Below, piece after piece: positions 59,048 through 64,000 of a DNA stretch of 64,000 nucleotides (the stretch's first letter is position 1; every line of letters starts with the position of its first letter). The notes beneath the pieces were generated by a model. It ran no database searches and was not told the origin of the DNA. It saw only the letters and a list, made by a program, of their open reading frames with translations. Source of the stretch: Mycolicibacterium senegalense (GTDB taxonomy: Bacteria > Actinomycetota > Actinomycetes > Mycobacteriales > Mycobacteriaceae); the NCBI RefSeq assembly GCF_019645875.1, contig NZ_CP081000.1, forward strand, positions 5,640,417 through 5,704,416. The letters run 5' to 3'. The position numbers and the translations under genes were made by a program.

Positions 59048-60514
59048 GTGCGTTCCCGACGAATCCCGCTACTCGGACTTCTTCTGATCGTCGCGGTGAT
59101 GGTCGCCGCCTGCGCGGGAAAGACGGCCGACACCGACGAACCGCTGAAATCGGCCGGTGTGCTGCGCGTCGGCACCGAAGGTGTGTACTCACCGTTCAGT
59201 TACCACGACACCGCCACCGGCCAGCTCGTCGGCTACGACGTCGACGTCGCCCGCGCAGTCGGCGACAAGCTGGGCGTCAGAGTCGAATTCATCGAAACAC
59301 CCTGGGATTCGATCTTCGCCGCGCTGGAGGCCAACCGGTTCGACGTGGTGGCCAACGAAGTCACGATCACGCCCGATCGGCAAGCCAAATACGATCTGTC
59401 CCAACCATATTCGATCGGCGAGGGCGTCATCGTCACCCGCACCGACGACAACTCCGTCAAGTCGACGGCGGACCTGAAAGGCAAGGTGGCCGCCGAGAAC
59501 GCCACCAGCAACTGGTCGGAGATCGCCCGCAAGGCCGGAGCCCGCGTGGAAGCGGTCGAAGGGTTCACCCAGGCCATCAAGCTGCTCAACCAGGGCCGTG
59601 TGGACGTCGTGGTCAACGACAGCATCGCCGTCTACGCGTATCTGGCCGAGACCAACGACAACTCGGTGAAGATCGCGGGCACGGTGGGCGAGAAGAGCGA
59701 GCAGGGCTTCGCCGCACGCAAGAACAGCGGCCTGCTGCCCGAACTCAACTCCGCCCTCGACGAGTTGCGGGCCGACGGCACCCTGGCCGCCATCTCGCAG
59801 AAATATCTCAAGGCCAACGCATCCGGCGCGCCGGAAGGTGCCCCGCCTCCGCGGTCTACCTGGCAGCTGATCGCCGACAACTTGTGGCCGCTCGCCAAAG
59901 CCGCTCTGACGATGACCATTCCGCTGACGATCATCAGCTTCGCGATCGGCCTGCTGATCGCCTTGGCGGTGGCACTGGCCCGGCTGTCACCGAATGTGGT
60001 GTTGAGTAACCTGGCCCGCTTCTACATCTCGATCATCCGCGGCACTCCGCTGTTGGTGCAGCTGTTCATCGTGTTCTTCGCGCTACCGGAATTCGGCGTG
60101 AAGATCGACCCGTTCCCGGCCGCCGTGATCGCCTTCAGCCTCAACGTCGGCGGATATGCGGCCGAGATCATCCGCTCGGCGATCCAGAGCATCCCGAAGG
60201 GACAGTGGGAGGCCGCCGAGACCATCGGGCTGAACTATGCCGGCACATTGCGGCGCATCATCCTGCCCCAAGCCGCCCGGGTGGCGGTGCCGCCGTTGTC
60301 GAACACCTTGATCTCACTGGTGAAGGACACGTCTTTGGCGTCGACGATATTGGTGACCGAACTGCTGCGGCAGGCCCAGATCGTCGCGGCGCCGACGTTC
60401 GAGTTCTTCGCTCTCTACGGCACGGCCGCGATCTACTACTGGGTGATCTGCCTGGTGCTGTCGTTCGGCCAGAGCCGCCTGGAGCACCGACTGGAAAGGC
60501 ACGTCGCCCGATGA
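59048..60514 (+). CDS. Amino-acid ABC transporter, fused binding protein and permease
   Basis: The 488-aa protein joins two functions. Residues 1-270 form a lipoprotein-type substrate-binding domain (lipobox VMVAACAGK; RVGTEGVYSPFSYHD, GYDVDVARAVGDKLGV, polar amino acid family). Residues 280-488 form a His/Glu-type permease with the EAA loop (QWEAAETIGLNYAGTLRRIILPQA) and about five helices. Such fusions occur in actinobacterial and Gram-positive amino acid importers. GTG start at 59048. The stop overlaps the ATPase start by 4 nt. Confidence 0.92.
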   Translation: MRSRRIPLLGLLLIVAVMVAACAGKTADTDEPLKSAGVLRVGTEGVYSPFSYHDTATGQLVGYDVDVARAVGDKLGVRVEFIETPWDSIFAALEANRFDVVANEVTITPDRQAKYDLSQPYSIGEGVIVTRTDDNSVKSTADLKGKVAAENATSNWSEIARKAGARVEAVEGFTQAIKLLNQGRVDVVVNDSIAVYAYLAETNDNSVKIAGTVGEKSEQGFAARKNSGLLPELNSALDELRADGTLAAISQKYLKANASGAPEGAPPPRSTWQLIADNLWPLAKAALTMTIPLTIISFAIGLLIALAVALARLSPNVVLSNLARFYISIIRGTPLLVQLFIVFFALPEFGVKIDPFPAAVIAFSLNVGGYAAEIIRSAIQSIPKGQWEAAETIGLNYAGTLRRIILPQAARVAVPPLSNTLISLVKDTSLASTILVTELLRQAQIVAAPTFEFFALYGTAAIYYWVICLVLSFGQSRLEHRLERHVAR

Positions 60515-61275
60515 CCACACCACGCGAAGACCGGATCGTCGCCACCGATGTGCACAAGGCGTTCGGCGACGTTCAGGTGCTCAAGGGCGTCTCGTTCACC
60601 GTCCCGCGCGGCACCGCGACCACCGTCATCGGGCCGTCGGGTTCGGGCAAGACGACACTGCTGCGCACACTCAACGCCCTCGATGTCGCCGACTCCGGGG
60701 TGATCCGCGTCGGTGATACCGAGCTGGACTTCGCCAAGCCGGTGCCCAAGGACGCTCTTCGCCGCTATCGGGCGCAAAGCGGCTTCGTGTTCCAGTCCCA
60801 CAACCTGTTTCCGCACAAGACGGTGCTGCAGAACGTCACCGAAGGCCCCCTGGTGGTGCAGAAGCGCCCCCGCGAGGAGGTGCTGGCCGAGGCCACCGAA
60901 CTCCTGGGCCAGGTGGGGCTGGCAGACCAGCAGGACAAATACCCGTACCAGCTCTCAGGGGGTCAGCAGCAGCGGGTCGGGATCGCCCGGGCACTGGCGA
61001 TGAAACCCAAAGTGGTGCTGTTCGACGAGCCCACCTCGGCACTGGACCCCGAGCTCGTCGGCGAGGTGCTCTCGGTGATCCGCGATCTGGCCGTCGAAGG
61101 CTGGACCTTGGTGATCGTCACGCACGAAATCCAATTCGCCCGGCAGGTTTCCGATCAGGTGCTGTTCACCGACCGCGGCGTGATCCTGGAGCAGGGCCCA
61201 CCGGCCGCCGTGATCGGCGATCCGAGAGAAGAGCGCACCCGCCAGTTCCTTCAGCGGATCCTCAACCCGCTGTAG
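60511..61275 (+). CDS. Amino-acid ABC transporter ATP-binding protein
   Basis: The 254-aa protein has Walker A IGPSGSGKTTLLRTL, Q-loop FVFQSHNLFPHKTVLQN, signature LSGGQQQRVGIARAL, Walker B VVLFDEPTSALDPELV and the switch His in VIVTHEIQFAR, the pattern of GlnQ/HisP-type ATPases for polar amino acids. With the fused binding protein/permease it forms a complete importer. Its 3' end overlaps the convergent aldehyde dehydrogenase gene by 14 nt. Confidence 0.95.
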   Translation: MTTPREDRIVATDVHKAFGDVQVLKGVSFTVPRGTATTVIGPSGSGKTTLLRTLNALDVADSGVIRVGDTELDFAKPVPKDALRRYRAQSGFVFQSHNLFPHKTVLQNVTEGPLVVQKRPREEVLAEATELLGQVGLADQQDKYPYQLSGGQQQRVGIARALAMKPKVVLFDEPTSALDPELVGEVLSVIRDLAVEGWTLVIVTHEIQFARQVSDQVLFTDRGVILEQGPPAAVIGDPREERTRQFLQRILNPL

Positions 61276-62647
61276 TCCAGTGCACCACCTTCACCGCCGT
61301 CATCTCGTCGAGCAGTTCGGGCCCGAAACCGAATCCGCTGCCACTGGCCCGGCGCGGTTGGGACGCACCGCCGGGGGCGCCGCCGAACACGTCGTTGATC
61401 TTGACCGTGCCCACCGGTAGCGCGCGCCACGCCTGCTGGGCGTGGGCCAGGTCAGAGGTCAGCACCGTCGCGGCCAAGCCGTAGCGGTCGTCAGCGGCCT
61501 CCAGGAGCGCGGTGTCGAAGTCGGGCACGGCGCGGACCGGAGCGACGGGGCCGAAGGTCTCCTCGCAGAACACCGCCATGTCCTGGGTACAGTCCGCCAA
61601 AACCGTTGGCGGATAAAATGTTCCGACCCCCTCAGCGGGTTGGCCCCCGGTGAGCACCCGAGCCCCGCGTTTGACGGCATCGGTGACCTGCTGGTGCACC
61701 TGAGCCCGTTGGCGCTCGTCGACGACGGGGCCGATGCGGTCAGCCCAAGTGCGGGCCTCCTGCACCAGCGCCCGGGTGAACTCGTCGGCCACCGCTGCCA
61801 CGGCGAAGATTCGCTCCACCGAGACACAGATCTGGCCGGCGTTGGCGAAGGCGCCGAGTGCGGCCTGCTGCGCCGCCCACGTCGGGTCCAGTCCCGCGTC
61901 GACGATCAGCGCATCGTTGCCGCCGTTCTCCAGCAGCGCCTTGGCACCCCGCTGGGCACAGGCCCGGGCGATGGCCCGGCCGGTCACGCTGCTGCCGACG
62001 TGCGCCACGACGTCGACGCGCTCATCCCCGGCCAGGTGCGCCCCCACGGTGCCGTCGCCGTCGACGATCTCCAGCACACCGTCGGGCAACTGTTCGGCGA
62101 GCAACTCGGCGAACCTGCGGCCAGTTCTCGGGCAGCGTTCGCTCGGTTTGTGCACGACGGTGTTGCCGGTCACCAGCGCGGCGCCCAGCAGCCCGGCCGC
62201 CACCGCGACCGGGTCGTTCCACGGCGTCAGGACGGCCACCACTCCGCGCGGTTCGGGAATCATGAAATCGGTGGCCGACCAGTCGCCCTGCAGCGTGCGG
62301 CCCCCGTGCAGCGGCCCGAGTTCGGCGTACTGAACCAGCGTCGCGGCACCCGCTTCGACGCCGCCGAGGGCGTCCTGCCGTAACTTGCCGGTCTCCCGGA
62401 CGTTGAGCTCGGCGAGTTCTTCGGCCGCGCCCCGAACCGCCTCGGCGGCCGCGCTCACCGCGGCGGCCCGTTCCGCCGCGGGCGCCCGGGCCCAGTCCGT
62501 GCGCGCAGCGCACGCCTTCTCGATTGCCGCACCGCATTCCGCGGGTCCGGCGATGGGCACCCGGGCAACGAAATCGCCCGTGCGTGGGTTACGAATCGTC
62601 AGTTCAAGTGTCTGAGGCACACCTTCGGGTACCCGTGTCGGGCGCAC
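61262..62647 (-). CDS. NAD(P)-dependent aldehyde dehydrogenase
   Basis: The 461-aa protein has the ALDH superfamily motifs: VVAVLTPWNDPVAVAAGLLGAAL (cofactor), GNTVVHKPSERCP, VAHVGSSVTGRAIA, the catalytic Glu in LLENGGNDALIV and the catalytic Cys in FANAGQICVSVER. It oxidises an aldehyde to a carboxylate; the substrate is unknown. GTG at 62647 or 62620 could be the start, and both overlap the TetR 3' end. It lies in an operon with a TetR regulator and a flavin oxidoreductase. Confidence 0.92.
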   Translation of the reverse strand: MRPTRVPEGVPQTLELTIRNPRTGDFVARVPIAGPAECGAAIEKACAARTDWARAPAAERAAAVSAAAEAVRGAAEELAELNVRETGKLRQDALGGVEAGAATLVQYAELGPLHGGRTLQGDWSATDFMIPEPRGVVAVLTPWNDPVAVAAGLLGAALVTGNTVVHKPSERCPRTGRRFAELLAEQLPDGVLEIVDGDGTVGAHLAGDERVDVVAHVGSSVTGRAIARACAQRGAKALLENGGNDALIVDAGLDPTWAAQQAALGAFANAGQICVSVERIFAVAAVADEFTRALVQEARTWADRIGPVVDERQRAQVHQQVTDAVKRGARVLTGGQPAEGVGTFYPPTVLADCTQDMAVFCEETFGPVAPVRAVPDFDTALLEAADDRYGLAATVLTSDLAHAQQAWRALPVGTVKINDVFGGAPGGASQPRRASGSGFGFGPELLDEMTAVKVVHWTTAG

Positions 62648-63227
62648 CTACACGCCCGGCTGTCTTCGCAGCCCACTCGACGAGCGAACGCAGGTGTGTG
62701 AGCACCTCGTCGTCGGGGTGACCTTCGGGATCTTCCAGGTGTATCCGGGCGAGTTCCTCGATGGCCGACAGAAGGACTCGCACCGTGGTGGCGTCCGGGT
62801 CGATGTCCACGCCGGCCGCCAGCGACAGCGGCCGCGCCGCGACCTTTCTGGCGTACGCCCGGCCCAACTCGATGCGTTGGCGCACCTCGGGAGGCGCGCC
62901 GTCAGGCGGGCGCAGGATGATGCGCCAACTCGTCGGCGCCGCATGCAGGTAGGCCAGGATGCCCCTGCCCAGCTGCTCGGTGTCGAAATCGGGCCGATCC
63001 ACGGTACTCATCCCGGCGAACGCGATCGCGGACTCCCGGTCCAGCAGCGCGGTGGTCAGGCCCGCCAGATCGGTGAACTGTTGGTAGACAACCGTTCTGG
63101 TGACACCAGAACCGCCGGCCACCCGCTCGATGGTCAATGCGGGGTAACCACCCTCGGCGACGATGTCGCGGGCCACGTCCAGCAACTGCGCCCGGCGGTC
63201 CGCACCGCTGAGCCGGCGCCGCGTCAT
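62604..63227 (-). CDS. TetR-family regulator
   Basis: The 207-aa protein has the TetR helix-turn-helix at its N-terminus (RAQLLDVARDIVAEGGYPALTIERVAGGSGVTRTVVYQQF) and a C-terminal helical domain. It is sandwiched in one strand: the flavoprotein upstream overlaps its start (ATGA) and the aldehyde dehydrogenase downstream overlaps its end, so it is probably an operon-internal autoregulator. Confidence 0.9.
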   Translation of the reverse strand: MTRRRLSGADRRAQLLDVARDIVAEGGYPALTIERVAGGSGVTRTVVYQQFTDLAGLTTALLDRESAIAFAGMSTVDRPDFDTEQLGRGILAYLHAAPTSWRIILRPPDGAPPEVRQRIELGRAYARKVAARPLSLAAGVDIDPDATTVRVLLSAIEELARIHLEDPEGHPDDEVLTHLRSLVEWAAKTAGRVGAPDTGTRRCASDT

Positions 63228-64000
63228 CTTTTGCGGCCGAGCAACAGGTCCACGGCCGTGGCGGCGCTCTGCACGGCGCTCTCCATGGTCGCCGACCAGT
63301 CCGTCGCGGTCCAGTCGCCTGCCAGCACCAGCGAGGGCACCGAGGTACGTTGCGGCGGGCGCAGCGCGTCGGTGCCCACCACCTGGGAAAACGTCGCCTT
63401 GGGCATCTTGACGACCTGCGCTTGAACCACTTCCGCCTGCCGCGCCGCCGGGTAGTAGCGACGCAGCAGCGCCATCTGCTCATCGACGATCTCGTCGTTG
63501 GTCTTGTGGATCTGCTCGTAGGCACCGCTGGTGGTCAGGCAATACAGCCAGGCCCGGTCGGTGTTGCGGCCGTGCATGATTTGGCGGTCGAAAACCTCGT
63601 CGATCACGCCGGTACCGCCGATGACCCCCTCGAATGCGGATTCGGTGCCCAGCGGCCGGTCGAGATAGAGGTTGGTGCTGACGATCGGTGTGTATCCCAG
63701 TTTGTCTGCGGCGGCATAGATTTCGGGATGCTCAGGCAGTTCGTCGAGCAAACCGCCGATGCCGGAGTTCGGCACCGCACACACCACGGCGTCGGCGGGT
63801 ATCTCGGAACCGTCGGCGAGCAGCACCGCGGTGACCGCACCGTTCTCGATGCGGATGCGGCGCGCCACGGCGCGGTACCGCACGTCGACGCCGCGTTCGG
63901 CGAAGACCTTCAGAGCTCCGTTGACATAGAGGGTGTCGAGGTCGACGGTGGGGTAACCGATGGTGACCGGCGTGCGGTGCTTGACGCCGAGCCGGAAACC
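63224..64000 (-). CDS. FAD-dependent amine oxidase/HpnE-like protein, N-terminus beyond the window
   Basis: The frame is open to the right edge, so only the C-terminal 258 residues or so are seen. These contain VAVLLADG-type and ADAVVCAVPNSGIGGLL segments and end with VPSLVLAGDWTATDWSATMESAVQSAATAV, the C-terminal FAD-binding motif of the amine oxidase/phytoene desaturase superfamily; the closest type is HpnE (hydroxysqualene dehydroxylase-like). Function could involve an isoprenoid. It overlaps the downstream TetR start by 4 nt. Confidence 0.8.
   Translation of the reverse strand, partial: GFRLGVKHRTPVTIGYPTVDLDTLYVNGALKVFAERGVDVRYRAVARRIRIENGAVTAVLLADGSEIPADAVVCAVPNSGIGGLLDELPEHPEIYAAADKLGYTPIVSTNLYLDRPLGTESAFEGVIGGTGVIDEVFDRQIMHGRNTDRAWLYCLTTSGAYEQIHKTNDEIVDEQMALLRRYYPAARQAEVVQAQVVKMPKATFSQVVGTDALRPPQRTSVPSLVLAGDWTATDWSATMESAVQSAATAVDLLLGRKR

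Overview
The window looks like a chromosome segment of a fast-growing mycobacterium (Mycolicibacterium, M. smegmatis-like). It is GC-rich, and from the ask-asd pair to lucA it follows the gene order known from M. tuberculosis Rv3707c-Rv3723: DUF4185 protein, asd, ask, leuA, DnaQ-type exonuclease, murT, gatD, recR, ybaB, amidase Rv3717, Rv3718c, Rv3719, Rv3720, dnaX, aspartate aminotransferase Rv3722c, SRP RNA, tRNA-Ser, lucA. Further right is the ligC/polD DNA-repair cluster described in M. smegmatis. Assignments come from reading the translated sequence and from recalled gene order; no database search was run.

Layout. 1-1.5 kb: a truncated lipoprotein, a Fur-type regulator with a probable Fur box, and a His/Gly/Met-rich membrane protein. 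1.6-5.0 kb: the ask-asd-DUF4185 operon. 5.1-8.1 kb: a nitroreductase-like protein, then galU coupled to a membrane-anchored esterase. 8.1-18.4 kb: a nitrogen island. A GntR regulator, a biuret-hydrolase-like amidase and an NCS1 permease are divergent from an ammonium transporter. This is followed by a type III glutamine synthetase-like ligase, a glutamate synthase split into three genes, an FAD amine oxidase and an XRE-cupin regulator. Together they could take up and split a small nitrogen compound and move its nitrogen onto glutamate. 18.5-22.6 kb: mgtE, a small secreted protein, and leuA behind a leucine leader-peptide attenuator.

22.6-38.9 kb: the conserved core (exonuclease, lipid II amidation enzymes MurT-GatD, recR-ybaB, cell-wall amidase, a two-gene set resembling 10-methyl fatty acid synthesis, dnaX, aminotransferase, SRP RNA, tRNA-Ser, lucA). 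It has two insertions relative to M. tuberculosis. One is a porin-like secreted protein with a long AT-rich leader. The other is a DUF559/AbiEi-like gene, apparently frameshifted, lying between two 64-bp hairpin direct repeats exactly between dnaX and the aminotransferase gene.

38.9-64 kb: accessory and metabolic genes. These are a secreted PDZ protease, a PucR regulator with a D-amino-acid-dehydrogenase-like protein, a Gre-factor homologue directly behind a strong terminator, a glycosyltransferase, TetR regulators (one with a 41-bp palindromic operator) with SDR and aldo-keto reductase genes, a secreted hydrolase, polD1-ligC1/ligC2, a LuxR-type ATPase regulator, a carboxylesterase, gluQRS, an amino-acid ABC transporter with a fused binding protein and permease, an aldehyde dehydrogenase, a TetR regulator, and a truncated flavin oxidoreductase.

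The most notable signals are the repeat-flanked DUF559 cassette, the incomplete N-methylglutamate-like gene set, the leuA attenuator, and the terminator placed in front of the Gre homologue.
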